NCBI GenBank assembly: GCA_964652585.1
Contig: CAZZDA010000008.1
Coordinates: forward strand, 1 to 28,877
Source of the DNA: CAZZDA01 sp964652585
Lineage (GTDB): Bacteria > Patescibacteriota > Patescibacteriia > UBA1544
DNA: 28,877 bases
Reading direction: 5' to 3'
Both the position numbers and the translations under genes were made by a program. Positions within the stretch are counted from its first letter, which is position 1, and each line of letters begins with the position of its first letter. The notes beneath the pieces were generated by a model. The model worked only from the letters and a program-made list of their open reading frames with translations. It was not told the origin of the DNA and did no database searches. Positions 1 to 7,198 of this stretch are shown one piece after another.

Positions 1-404
1 TCCTCTTCTTTGAAAAAACGTTTTATTTCTTCTTTTGCGTTTTCCGTTGAATCGGAAGCATGTACAAGATTTGTTTGAATGCTCATAGCCAAGTCGCCCC
101 GAATCGTACCAACGTCCGCGGTACGGCTCTTTGTTTGCCCCGCAACAAGACGTACTGCTTCCACCGCTTCTAATCCTTCAAGTGCCATCACTACTACCGG
201 CGTTTCCTGCATGAATTTTTTAAGATTCTCAAAAAAAGGCTTGTCAGCGTGATGCGCATAGTGCTCCACTATTAATGCATCACTAATAGATACCATTTTA
301 AGACCAATGATCTTCAATCCTTTACGCTCAAATCTACCTATAATTTCGCCAACAAGAGTACGTTGTAAAGCATCCGGTTTAATGATAACAAGTGTACGTT
401 CCAT
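1..404 (-). CDS. ndk: Nucleoside diphosphate kinase, 3' end cut by window
   Basis: NDK moves the gamma-phosphate from ATP to other nucleoside diphosphates through a phospho-histidine, balancing NTP and dNTP pools in the cytoplasm. Reading the minus strand from the ATG at 404 gives 134 codons before the window edge; the family is usually 135-150 residues, so only a few codons should be missing. It starts MERTLVIIKPDA, with the family KPDA motif at residues 9-12. It then shows the IRGD motif (101-104) and the active-site context NLVHASDS with the catalytic histidine at about residue 115. The start is the only ATG at the family-conserved N terminus. Just upstream is GAGAG, a weak ribosome-binding site. 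A heptanucleotide repeat block separates it from the receiver gene upstream in transcription. Identification is firm. Confidence 0.95.
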   Translation of the reverse strand, partial: MERTLVIIKPDALQRTLVGEIIGRFERKGLKIIGLKMVSISDALIVEHYAHHADKPFFENLKKFMQETPVVVMALEGLEAVEAVRLVAGQTKSRTADVGTIRGDLAMSIQTNLVHASDSTENAKEEIKRFFKEE

Positions 405-410
405 AGCTCT

Positions 411-480
411 CTTGTAACTCGTAACTTGGAACACATAACCAGAGAAGAGGTTATGAGTTGTGGGTTATGAGTTGTGTGTT
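411..480. repeat. Heptanucleotide repeat pair between ndk and receiver gene
   Basis: Positions 411-440 are a C-rich array of seven-base units (cttgtaa, ctcgtaa, cttggaa, cacataa). Positions 449-480 are the complementary G-rich array (ggttatg, agttgtg, ggttatg, agttgtg). The two arms face each other around a short purine spacer and can form an imperfect hairpin in RNA from either strand. The same degenerate unit recurs between many genes in this window. Confidence 0.8.
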
Positions 481-858
481 TTAAGATTGTAACAGTTTTT
501 TAATCTGTTCCTCCACCTGTGCGGGAGTAACATTAGCCTTTACGATATAATCAACTGCGCCAAGTTTTTTTCCTTTTTCTCTGTCAGTATCTTGTCCCAG
601 ATTGGTGAGGAGCACTACCGGCACATCTTTGAGTGCGTCAACGCTTTTGATGCTCTCTAAAACCGCAAAGCCGTCCATTTTTGGCAATATAATATCCAAC
701 AGAATGATATCAGGTTTTTTCTTTTTTGCAAGCTCCAAACCTTCCGCACCTTCTGCCGCTTGTGATACGGTAAATCCGCTCTTTTCAAACTTGAGCACAT
801 ACATATCACGCAACATTGCGTCATCTTCTATAATAAGGATGTGTTTATTATCTGCCAT
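481..858 (-). CDS. Stand-alone response-regulator receiver protein (CheY-like)
   Basis: This 125-residue protein is a single receiver domain with no output domain. Visible motifs are the acidic pair (E11, D12, D13), the phosphoacceptor D55 in LLDIILP, the conserved Thr in VVLLTN (T85) and the conserved Lys in YIVKA (K107), so it should be phosphorylatable. Such proteins act by protein-protein contact; the partner is not visible, and no histidine kinase is encoded nearby. An in-frame ATG further upstream at 924 lies inside a MITE-like element and would add 22 unconserved residues. The start at 858 (MADNKHILIIEDD) fits the domain boundary. A good promoter sits immediately in front of this ATG, so the mRNA may be leaderless. 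Its last codons run up to a heptanucleotide repeat. Confidence 0.9.
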   Translation of the reverse strand: MADNKHILIIEDDAMLRDMYVLKFEKSGFTVSQAAEGAEGLELAKKKKPDIILLDIILPKMDGFAVLESIKSVDALKDVPVVLLTNLGQDTDREKGKKLGAVDYIVKANVTPAQVEEQIKKLLQS

Positions 859-865
859 ATGGAAC

Positions 866-893
866 AGTATAGCACAAGAACTTAAAAACTCAA
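866..893 (-). promoter_or_regulatory. Promoter for the receiver gene, probably leaderless
   Basis: On the minus strand there is TTGAGT (888-893), a 16-nt spacer, then TATACT (866-871) preceded by TGC, an extended -10. The expected start of transcription falls at positions 860-858, that is on or within two bases of the ATG. There is therefore no room for a Shine-Dalgarno sequence. The -35 abuts the end of the MITE-like element. Confidence 0.6.
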
Positions 894-1059
894 GGAACCT
901 CTGAAAAACCCCAGATATGCTCATTTTTTAGAGATTTTTTTCTGCAACGATGAGGCGGAAAGCGTGGAAATACAGCGCAACTGAGCTTTTCGCTGAAGAA
1001 GTTGGAGGAAAAAATAATAAAAAAGGAGTGTTGTTTGGGGTTTTTCAGAGGTTCCTCAA
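890..1059. mobile_element. MITE-like element, 162 bp, with 20-bp terminal inverted repeats
   Basis: GGAACCTCTGAAAAACCCCA at 894-913 is repeated as its perfect reverse complement at 1036-1055. The outer flanks are TCAA at 890-893 and TCAA at 1056-1059, consistent with a 4-bp target-site duplication. The interior has no credible ORF. It lies in the space between the MBL gene and the receiver gene. A related but single-ended sequence occurs at 10848-10885. This is the layout of a non-autonomous miniature inverted-repeat transposable element. The mobilising transposase is not in the window and its family cannot be named from this. Confidence 0.75.
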
Positions 1060-1078
1060 TAAGAAAATCTACGACCAT

Positions 1079-1960
1079 CTATTCCTGTAAGGTAAGTATT
1101 GTTCCATCTGTTCTAAAAACCACATCCCCTTGTTCGTCAGTTCGCAGTATAGTGTTATCAAAATGCTGTAGACGCTCAAGCACCGTGTTATGCGGATGTC
1201 CATATCTGTTGTCGGTACCGACCGAAATAACCGCATACTCCGGCTGTATGGAACGCAGAAACACTTCGCCGGTTGACCTATCACTGCCATGATGCCCTAC
1301 TTTCAACACCGATACTTCACTGAGCACTTGTGCGGCAAGAAGTTCGTCCTCCTCTTTCATGCCGCTATCGCCCGTAAAAAGGAATTCCGTATCTCCATAC
1401 ACTACTTTTACCACAAGGGAAGAGCTGTTAATGTCTCTCATTGTTCTTCCCTGTAAATTCGTAAGCGGATACAGAAAAGAAATATGTGCTTGCGTACCTT
1501 CTAAAGGAACAATCTCTTCGTGTGGTTGAGTAATAATATATGTTGGAATATGATGTACGCGCAGTTGTTCACGAAAATATGCATACACCGGACTTTTATA
1601 CGCAATATCCGTAAAATAGACACTTCCTATGTTGTAGCGCTTGAACACTTCAATCAATCCGGTCACATGATCCGCGTGAGGATGACTTAACACTACAACC
1701 TCTATCGTTCTGTTAAAAAACGGAAGTGCGTCCCCTAATTTATGCATGAGTGTTTTGTCAGGTCCTCCATCTATGAGTATGTCATACTGTTGGGGAAGTT
1801 GTATGAGCGCGGCATCCCCCTGTCCTATATCAAAAAAGTGTACGCGCGCGCTTGGTTCTTGCGCACGATGCAAAAAAAGTAACAAGCCGCCACTGAGACA
1901 AAAGATTGCCGAGCAGAAGAGTATAAGACGTATAAAATGTTTTTGTAAAAAAGTACGCAT
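1079..1960 (-). CDS. ComEC-type metallo-beta-lactamase fold protein, membrane anchored
   Basis: This is a 293-residue protein with one N-terminal membrane segment (about residues 8-30) followed by an MBL domain of the kind normally fused to the C terminus of ComEC/Rec2. Motifs seen are FFDIGQGDA (42-50), ILIDGG (61-66), the metal-binding HPHADH (93-98), FTGD (195-198) and GHHGS (222-226). In DNA-uptake systems this domain is thought to act as a nuclease that degrades the non-transported strand. The start at 1960 is preferred over an upstream extension because the extension would overlap comEC, and because AAGGAG lies 12 nt upstream, overlapping the comEC stop codon. The gap to comEC is 16 nt, so the two are almost certainly co-transcribed. 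Together they reconstitute a complete ComEC split into two genes. Confidence 0.9.
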   Translation of the reverse strand: MRTFLQKHFIRLILFCSAIFCLSGGLLLFLHRAQEPSARVHFFDIGQGDAALIQLPQQYDILIDGGPDKTLMHKLGDALPFFNRTIEVVVLSHPHADHVTGLIEVFKRYNIGSVYFTDIAYKSPVYAYFREQLRVHHIPTYIITQPHEEIVPLEGTQAHISFLYPLTNLQGRTMRDINSSSLVVKVVYGDTEFLFTGDSGMKEEDELLAAQVLSEVSVLKVGHHGSDRSTGEVFLRSIQPEYAVISVGTDNRYGHPHNTVLERLQHFDNTILRTDEQGDVVFRTDGTILTLQE

Positions 1961-1976
1961 AGTTTTTAGAAGCTCC

Positions 1977-3506
1977 TTATGACTCCCTACTCCTTTTCTT
2001 GTGCCATATGAACAATAGTATAGCCGCCGCATACATTACACCACCAAGCCATGCTGAAACATACGGTAAATCAACCGCGGCATAGGAAAGAGCGCTTAAT
2101 ACCTCCGCCACGCTAATAATGTATGTCAGTATTCCGGAAACCGGGTATGCAAGAACGAAGCCAAGAGAAGGAAATAATATCCCAACAAGAACAGTTATGA
2201 GTCCTGCAAGCATTACCAAAGGAATAACCGGTAATACCAAAAGATTCGCAAAGATACCTACAAGGGAAAAAGAGCCAAATGATACCGCTATCAGTGGTGC
2301 GGTTGCAACCATTGCTATCACTGTAGGAACCACATAGGTACTCAGTATACGTGATTTTCGCAACATACTCCATCGATCAGCAACCAGCGGTTCCAGATAG
2401 ATAAGTCCGATGGTCGCAAGATAGGAAAGTTGAAAACCGGGGTCATAGAGCAATACCAATGGACTCCAGATCACCATAGCAGTGGCAGCTAAAAGCAACG
2501 GTACATGCATGACATACGGTCGTCCATTATGCTGCGCCAAAAGAACCAAAACACCCATAAGGGCCGCGCGGATCACAGATGCTTCAGCGCCTGTAAATAG
2601 TACGAAAAACGCAAGAGCCGCTACAACACCATAGAACGCTTGCTTGCGCCAGAGACCAAAAGCAATAAGGATACCAAAGACAATTCGTGCAACCAAAGTG
2701 ATATTGTACCCGGAAATTGCCACGATATGACTTATACCTGTCCTCTGAAAACTCGTGGTTATTTCCGATGTAAAAGTGCTTTTAAGACCTACGAGCAGTC
2801 CCGCGAGCAAACTACTTTGCGGTTCCGGATACAACTTTTCCAGAATGTTGATAAAACCTGCTTTCAGTGTATAGGTATACCGTAGAGGAGCGGAAATTCC
2901 ATTGCGCGCTGAGCTAGATGACACCTCTTCTATATGCGGCCAAAAACATTGTGTGTAGATACGTTTTCTCGCAAGATATTTATCATACGCAAAGCCATTG
3001 AACGGCTCCGGACGCGTAAGCGAACACGAAAAGATCAGTGTCGCGCCATGCGGCACCGGTGGATAAAGAGGGGCGATAACAAGTACTCTTCCTTGAATAT
3101 GCCGCGCTTCGGTGCCATCTCCCACCGATTGAACTTCAACAATAATATGTTGATTTTTGATGCGCGACTCGGGGAAGCCAACAACTCTTCCCTGATAGTA
3201 ATGGCGCGTACCATCGGCATACCAGAGAAGATGATCAGGGGTGCTCACGGGAACAGATAAAAGAACGCGTGCGATACCTATCGCTACGAATAAAAGCACC
3301 ACACCGATCATGCGCACTCGGCGGAAGAATACGAGCGCCATTCCGACCACCGCGACAAATATCACACCTTTCTGCCACAACGTGAGTACGTTTATGTTTA
3401 AAGATGCATCAAAAAGTGTATGTCCTATGCCTGTTGCGAGCGCCGTGCCGCCAAGTACACCACAGCATCCGTAGAGAATGATACGCCTGATATATGCACT
3501 CGTCAT
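1977..3506 (-). CDS. comEC: ComEC/Rec2-family DNA-uptake channel lacking the MBL domain
   Basis: This 509-residue polytopic membrane protein should move single-stranded DNA across the cytoplasmic membrane. It has N-terminal membrane helices (about 8-82), an OB-fold/DUF4131-like region (about 90-195, including YYQGRVVGFPESRIKNQH), and the competence domain from about residue 225. The competence domain carries the signature TGISHIVAISGYNITL (256-271) and then at least six hydrophobic helices. Canonical ComEC proteins of about 750 residues carry an MBL domain at the C terminus; here the protein ends after the last helices and the MBL is the next gene. It starts 3 nt after the stop of the presenilin-like gene, so translation is probably coupled. 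No comEA, comF or type IV pilus genes are in the window. Confidence 0.92.
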   Translation of the reverse strand: MTSAYIRRIILYGCCGVLGGTALATGIGHTLFDASLNINVLTLWQKGVIFVAVVGMALVFFRRVRMIGVVLLFVAIGIARVLLSVPVSTPDHLLWYADGTRHYYQGRVVGFPESRIKNQHIIVEVQSVGDGTEARHIQGRVLVIAPLYPPVPHGATLIFSCSLTRPEPFNGFAYDKYLARKRIYTQCFWPHIEEVSSSSARNGISAPLRYTYTLKAGFINILEKLYPEPQSSLLAGLLVGLKSTFTSEITTSFQRTGISHIVAISGYNITLVARIVFGILIAFGLWRKQAFYGVVAALAFFVLFTGAEASVIRAALMGVLVLLAQHNGRPYVMHVPLLLAATAMVIWSPLVLLYDPGFQLSYLATIGLIYLEPLVADRWSMLRKSRILSTYVVPTVIAMVATAPLIAVSFGSFSLVGIFANLLVLPVIPLVMLAGLITVLVGILFPSLGFVLAYPVSGILTYIISVAEVLSALSYAAVDLPYVSAWLGGVMYAAAILLFIWHKKRSRES

Positions 3507-3509
3507 ACT

Positions 3510-4400
3510 TTACATAACCAGACGGCTCACCAAAAATCCCAGCATGGACCCGAAGGCAATGAGCGGTAATGCCGGTAAAGGCGTACGTTTTTCCTGACGA
3601 AGAAACAACCAATGATCAAGTGCAAATCCTGCCAACATACCCAATAACGTTCCACTAATCGCCCCTGTGCCATGCCCTCGTATACCCACAAGAAAAATAA
3701 GCGGGATAGCAAAATCGCCCGTACCAAAAAAAATAAACTTCCCATTACGCTGCACCGCGTCCAATCTCCCTCCTATATCACGTAGATGGCGAGGAATAAT
3801 AAGCAGCATAAACACTCCTCGCTTAACAAGACTCTCAAAGCTCTCAATAAGTATGTTGCTTTTTTTGACCGCCCACCAATCATAGATGCTCAAAAATATG
3901 AGTAGTATAAAAAGTGCGAGCAATGGTGTTTGTAGTGTATGCGGATCAATGGCAAAGCGTAGGCCAAAATTTGCCGCAATACCCGCAATACCGCCTGCCA
4001 ACACAAGATTATGTATCACCACACGCGGTATGACATAACGCGCGGCACTCACCGCAAGCGCCAAAAAGAAAGCGAGATAAAAACTTAAGAGAACGCCAAA
4101 GATCATATACCATCCCGTGAACATCGCTAAAAAAAGCAGTATTTCAAAAAATGTTTTTCCTTTCAGATATTTCAGCAATACAAAAAATAGCGCCGCAACA
4201 ATAACGAAAAGCGCTAAAAATTCTCCAAGGCCTATAGGTACGAGCATCATACCGCTTGCAAGTTGTGGCGCTGCTTCTTTGACTGATGTTGCAACAGTCA
4301 TATCTACGCTACTGCTTACCCATAGCGCGCATCCGGCAGCCGCAAGAACATAAAACCATTCTTGGAAAATAAAAATACTCTGTTGTTTGAAGTGTTTCAT
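3510..4400 (-). CDS. Presenilin/signal-peptide-peptidase-like intramembrane aspartyl protease
   Basis: This is a 296-residue protein with about eight or nine hydrophobic helices. It shows the three hallmarks of GxGD aspartyl proteases in order: SIYDWW with the YD aspartate at 174, FGTGD with the second aspartate at 229, and PALP at 276-279. The family cuts helices of membrane proteins, such as leftover signal peptides or single-pass anchors, inside the membrane. The GxGD residue here is Thr (GTGD) where archaeal and eukaryotic members often have Leu or Phe, which the motif allows. It sits 3 nt upstream of comEC and 14 nt downstream of prfB, in an apparent operon. Signal peptidase I is encoded elsewhere in this window, but a working link is only a guess. 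A firm family call; substrate unknown. Confidence 0.85.
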   Translation of the reverse strand: MKHFKQQSIFIFQEWFYVLAAAGCALWVSSSVDMTVATSVKEAAPQLASGMMLVPIGLGEFLALFVIVAALFFVLLKYLKGKTFFEILLFLAMFTGWYMIFGVLLSFYLAFFLALAVSAARYVIPRVVIHNLVLAGGIAGIAANFGLRFAIDPHTLQTPLLALFILLIFLSIYDWWAVKKSNILIESFESLVKRGVFMLLIIPRHLRDIGGRLDAVQRNGKFIFFGTGDFAIPLIFLVGIRGHGTGAISGTLLGMLAGFALDHWLFLRQEKRTPLPALPLIAFGSMLGFLVSRLVM

Positions 4401-4404
4401 TGTG

Positions 4405-4437
4405 TTGTCGGTTGTTAGTTGTCGGTTGTTAGTTGTT
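4405..4437. repeat. Heptanucleotide repeat overlapping the 3' end of prfB
   Basis: The G-rich array (gtcggtt, gttagtt, gtcggtt, gttagtt, gtt) has a strict seven-base period. It includes the prfB stop codon (4415-4417) and its last seven or so codons, so the array encodes the C-terminal residues QLTTDN of RF2. Confidence 0.8.
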
Positions 4438-5525
4438 TCACCTCTGCCTCCAAAAATTCCTGCAAGTCTCCATCCAGCACACCATCCGGATCTTTACTCT
4501 CTATGCCTGTGCGTATATCCTTCACCTGTTTGTACGGATGAAGTACATACGAACGAATCTGACTGCCCCATTCCGCAGCACGCACTTCACCGCGAAGTTT
4601 TTTTGTTTTCTGTTTTTGTTTCTCCTGTTCTTGCGCCAAAAGCTTTCCCTGCAAAATTTTCAACGCCGTTTCTTTATTTTGTGTCTGTGATCGCTCATTT
4701 TGACAACTTACCGTTATTCCTGTCGGTAGATGTACTACACGCACTGCCGAATACGTCGTTTGCACACCCTGACCGCCATGACCAGACGCAAGAAAAGTAT
4801 CAATACGCACCTCTTTCGGATTGAGTGCAATCTCTTGTATTTCTTCCAGTTGTGGTAATATCTCGATCCGCGCAAATGACGTATGACGCATTTTTTCAGC
4901 ATCAAACGGAGAAATACGCACTAAACGATGTACACCCGCCTCTCCTTTCAGCCATCCATAAGCATACACACCCTCTATCATGAGTGTTGCTGATTTCATC
5001 CCGGCTTCCGCTCCCTTGTGTTCATCTACCAGCCGAGTATCCCATCCTTGCCCCTCTGCGTAACGCATGTACATACGTAAAAGTTTTGCCGCCCAATCCT
5101 GTGCGTCAACGCCTCCCGCACCTGCTTGCACAGTTAGGATAGCTGAGTTGCTATCATGATTTCCTTTAAAAAATAAAAGAAGCTCGCGCTTCTCCACCTC
5201 TCGCGTAAGCTCGCTTGTCTTAGCTGCACAGTCCTCAAGAATACTTTGATCGCGCTCCGCAACACCAAGAGCAATCAGTTCCCTACACTCGCAAATACGC
5301 TGCTCAAGATCATCCCATATAGCAAGTATTTCAGTAAGTTGCGCTAATTTTTTTGTAAGTGTTCGAGCACGTTCCGCATCCTCCCATAGGTGAGGATCTT
5401 GTGTTTGCGTCTCTAGTTCTTTGATGTCCTTTTGTTTTTGAGAAACGTCAAAGTAACCTCCGAGCTTCTTGCACTTTCCCGAGGAGTTGTGCGAGTTGTG
5501 TATCTACTATTTTTGATTCGACCAT
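4415..5525 (-). CDS. prfB: Peptide chain release factor 2, with programmed +1 frameshift
   Basis: RF2 ends translation at UGA and UAA codons. The gene is in two frames: 25 codons from the ATG at 5525 run to an in-frame TGA (5448-5450). A +1 shift at CTT-TGA-C continues into a 344-codon second frame, giving 369 residues; E. coli RF2 has 365. The stop-codon recognition tripeptide SPF is at 205-207 and the catalytic GGQ at 250-252, both at the same numbers as in E. coli. A caller without frameshift logic would see only a shortened ORF starting at an internal GTG (5197) and miss the N-terminal domain. The C terminus (QLTTDN) is encoded by a heptanucleotide repeat and is not conserved family sequence. 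It is followed 14 nt later by the intramembrane protease gene. Downstream neighbours are unrelated in function. Confidence 0.95.
5447..5462 (-). promoter_or_regulatory. RF2 autoregulatory +1 frameshift site
   Basis: On the minus strand CGGAGGTTACTTTGAC combines a Shine-Dalgarno-like GGAGG, a 3-nt gap, the slippery CTT, the in-frame TGA and a following C. Element order and spacing match the E. coli prfB site. When RF2 is scarce, ribosomes pause at the TGA and slip +1 to make more RF2. Confidence 0.93.
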
Positions 5526-5530
5526 AAAAT

Positions 5531-5609
5531 CTTGAAACTCATAACTTAGAACTTGAAACCTTTTTCCTCTCCCACAAGGGAGAGAGGTTGTGAGTTATGG
5601 GTTATGAGT
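5531..5609. repeat. Composite hairpin: heptanucleotide arms around a 7-bp stem
   Basis: A C-rich heptad array (5531-5560) and a G-rich array (5587-5609) flank a perfect inner stem, CTCTCCC (5567-5573) with GGGAGAG (5578-5584). Outer arms also pair, for example ACTCATAAC with GTTATGAGT near 5601-5609. The htrA stop codon (5602-5604) is inside the right arm. On the transcribed (minus) strand the inner stem is followed by A-rich rather than T-rich sequence, so it is not a standard intrinsic terminator. Confidence 0.75.
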
Positions 5610-6840
5610 CTTTTGGAAATTCTTTTAAAGTTACCTTGACTTCTTTGATATCACCCTTATGGTACACTTTTATCGTAACTGTATCATCCAATGCAAGTTC
5701 TGAGATCACTCTGGCCAAGCTATTATTTTCATCAATACGTTCATTATTAATTTCCAGTATAATATCGTTCTCTTGAAACCCTGCTTTGTCCGCAGGAGAT
5801 CCCGGGATAACCGCAAGAAGATCGGGTGCGTCCCCTCGTACAATGAGCGCGCCATAATCTATATCCATCTGATTACGCTTCGCAAAGTCTTTGGTCACGA
5901 GCGTATAACGCACCCCAAGCCAAGGACGTACAATTCTACCATACTGCTCAACACTTTCCACCATGCGCTTCGCTTGATTGACCGGTATGGCAAAGCCGAT
6001 TAGCTGCCCGCGCGCAGGGTCGGTTACCGCTGTATTGATGCCGATCACCTCTCCTTGGAGATTCAAAAGCGGTCCACCCGAGTTACCCGGATTAATCGCC
6101 GCATCCGTTTGAATAGCCTCTTCAATAATTTCTGACCGCCCTAAGCCGTTACCTGCCGAAACTCTCCTATTCACACCTGAGATCACACCTTTGGTCACCG
6201 TATTATGATATTCCGCTAAAGCATCTCCAATGGCAATAACCGTTTGACCGATCTGTAAAGTATCTGAATCACCCAAAGAAACTACTGGGAGATCTTTTGC
6301 ATCAATTTTTATCAGCGCCATATCATGTACCGGATCTTTTGCCAATACCAGCGCCTCAAATGTACGTTGATCGGAAAGCGTTACCGTATAAGTTGCGTCT
6401 GTATCATCAACTACATGCCGATTAGTCAAGATCATGCCATCTGAGGAAACAAGAAAGCCACTGCCGCCGCCCACAACTATTTTTTCTCCCAACACCTCAT
6501 CTTGCGATCGCGGCTGCTGCTTTTCGGGAAATCCAAAATCAAAAAAATCGTCAAAGGGGAAAATATCCGGACCCGTACGCCCTGAAAAATCGGCGATTTC
6601 TTTACTGATAGAAATACTCACCACAGCAGACGCCACACGATCCACTACTTTAATGGTTTGAGAATCCTCCTTGACTTCTCTAGTCTGCTCTATAAAACTT
6701 CGCGTTTCTTGCTTGTCCGGAACTTGCCAGTATTGTTGCACTAAAAACCATGTGGTAGCACCGCCCGCAAGAGCGCCGGCTATCACACCTGCCACCACAA
6801 ACGTTATCAGAGCAGTAAATTGTTGCTTTAACAATGACAT
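5602..6840 (-). CDS. HtrA/DegP-family (S1C) serine protease with PDZ domain
   Basis: This 412-residue protein is an envelope quality-control protease anchored by one N-terminal helix (about 11-35), with the catalytic part outside. The trypsin-like triad is visible: H142 in TNRHVV, D173 in HDMALIKID, and S254 in NPGNSGGPLL. A single PDZ domain covers about 305-408 (RPWLGVRYT, then GSPADKAGFQENDIILEIN). Between anchor and protease is an acidic, Phe-rich linker (about 85-115). The ATG at 6840 is preceded by AAAGGGG, a good ribosome-binding site. The upstream small membrane protein ends 6 nt before the start, so the two form one transcription unit. Length and domain order are typical of DegQ/HtrA proteins with one PDZ. 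The last residue and stop lie in a heptanucleotide repeat. Confidence 0.93.
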   Translation of the reverse strand: MSLLKQQFTALITFVVAGVIAGALAGGATTWFLVQQYWQVPDKQETRSFIEQTREVKEDSQTIKVVDRVASAVVSISISKEIADFSGRTGPDIFPFDDFFDFGFPEKQQPRSQDEVLGEKIVVGGGSGFLVSSDGMILTNRHVVDDTDATYTVTLSDQRTFEALVLAKDPVHDMALIKIDAKDLPVVSLGDSDTLQIGQTVIAIGDALAEYHNTVTKGVISGVNRRVSAGNGLGRSEIIEEAIQTDAAINPGNSGGPLLNLQGEVIGINTAVTDPARGQLIGFAIPVNQAKRMVESVEQYGRIVRPWLGVRYTLVTKDFAKRNQMDIDYGALIVRGDAPDLLAVIPGSPADKAGFQENDIILEINNERIDENNSLARVISELALDDTVTIKVYHKGDIKEVKVTLKEFPKDS

Positions 6841-6846
6841 ACCCCT

Positions 6847-7176
6847 TTATTTTCCTATATATTCTTGTAGAAGCTCTATTTGTTCCGGTGTAAGATTCTG
6901 TACCACGTCAGTAATGTTTTGTTGCTGTACCCCTTGCTCTCCACCAAAAAGCTGGCTATACGTTGCAAGCACGCTTGAGAGATGCGGCGCAAAGACAATA
7001 TAACCCCAAATAAGCGGAATTAAAATAAGCAACAGATAGATAAAGCTCATTACCCGTCCAAACAGAACATACCGGCGGGTTTTTTCGGTTGAGCGATAAA
7101 TTTCTTTCAGAAGTGCATTGTTTTGCTCAACTATATCTCCCGCTTCTTCAATTTTTTTTAGTTGTGGCGAAGGCAT
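6847..7176 (-). CDS. Small membrane protein of unknown function
   Basis: I do not recognise this 109-residue protein. Residues 1-38 are charged and helical, possibly coiled-coil (KKIEEAGDIVEQNNALLKEI). They are followed by one long hydrophobic stretch (about 40-65), and then a polar tail with a Gln/Glu-rich helix ending LTPEQIELLQEYIGK. The gene lies 22 nt after nrdR and 6 nt before htrA. The spacing to htrA suggests co-expression and perhaps a role with the protease at the membrane, but there is no direct evidence. The start at 7176 is the only ATG ahead of the charged helix. Confidence 0.7.
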   Translation of the reverse strand: MPSPQLKKIEEAGDIVEQNNALLKEIYRSTEKTRRYVLFGRVMSFIYLLLILIPLIWGYIVFAPHLSSVLATYSQLFGGEQGVQQQNITDVVQNLTPEQIELLQEYIGK

Positions 7177-7198
7177 GTATAATAGTGAATTTTAAAAA

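Noticed and set aside
411..480. Heptanucleotide blocks as a CRISPR array
   Set aside because: The units are seven bases, tandem and degenerate, without spacers, and there are no cas genes.
859..924. N-terminal extension of the receiver protein from an ATG at 924
   Set aside because: The extra residues come from the MITE-like element and lie upstream of a promoter; the receiver fold starts at the ATG at 858.
4415..5525. prfB as a frameshifted pseudogene
   Set aside because: The frame change occurs exactly at the conserved CTT-TGA-C programmed site with its SD-like element, and the rest of the protein is intact.
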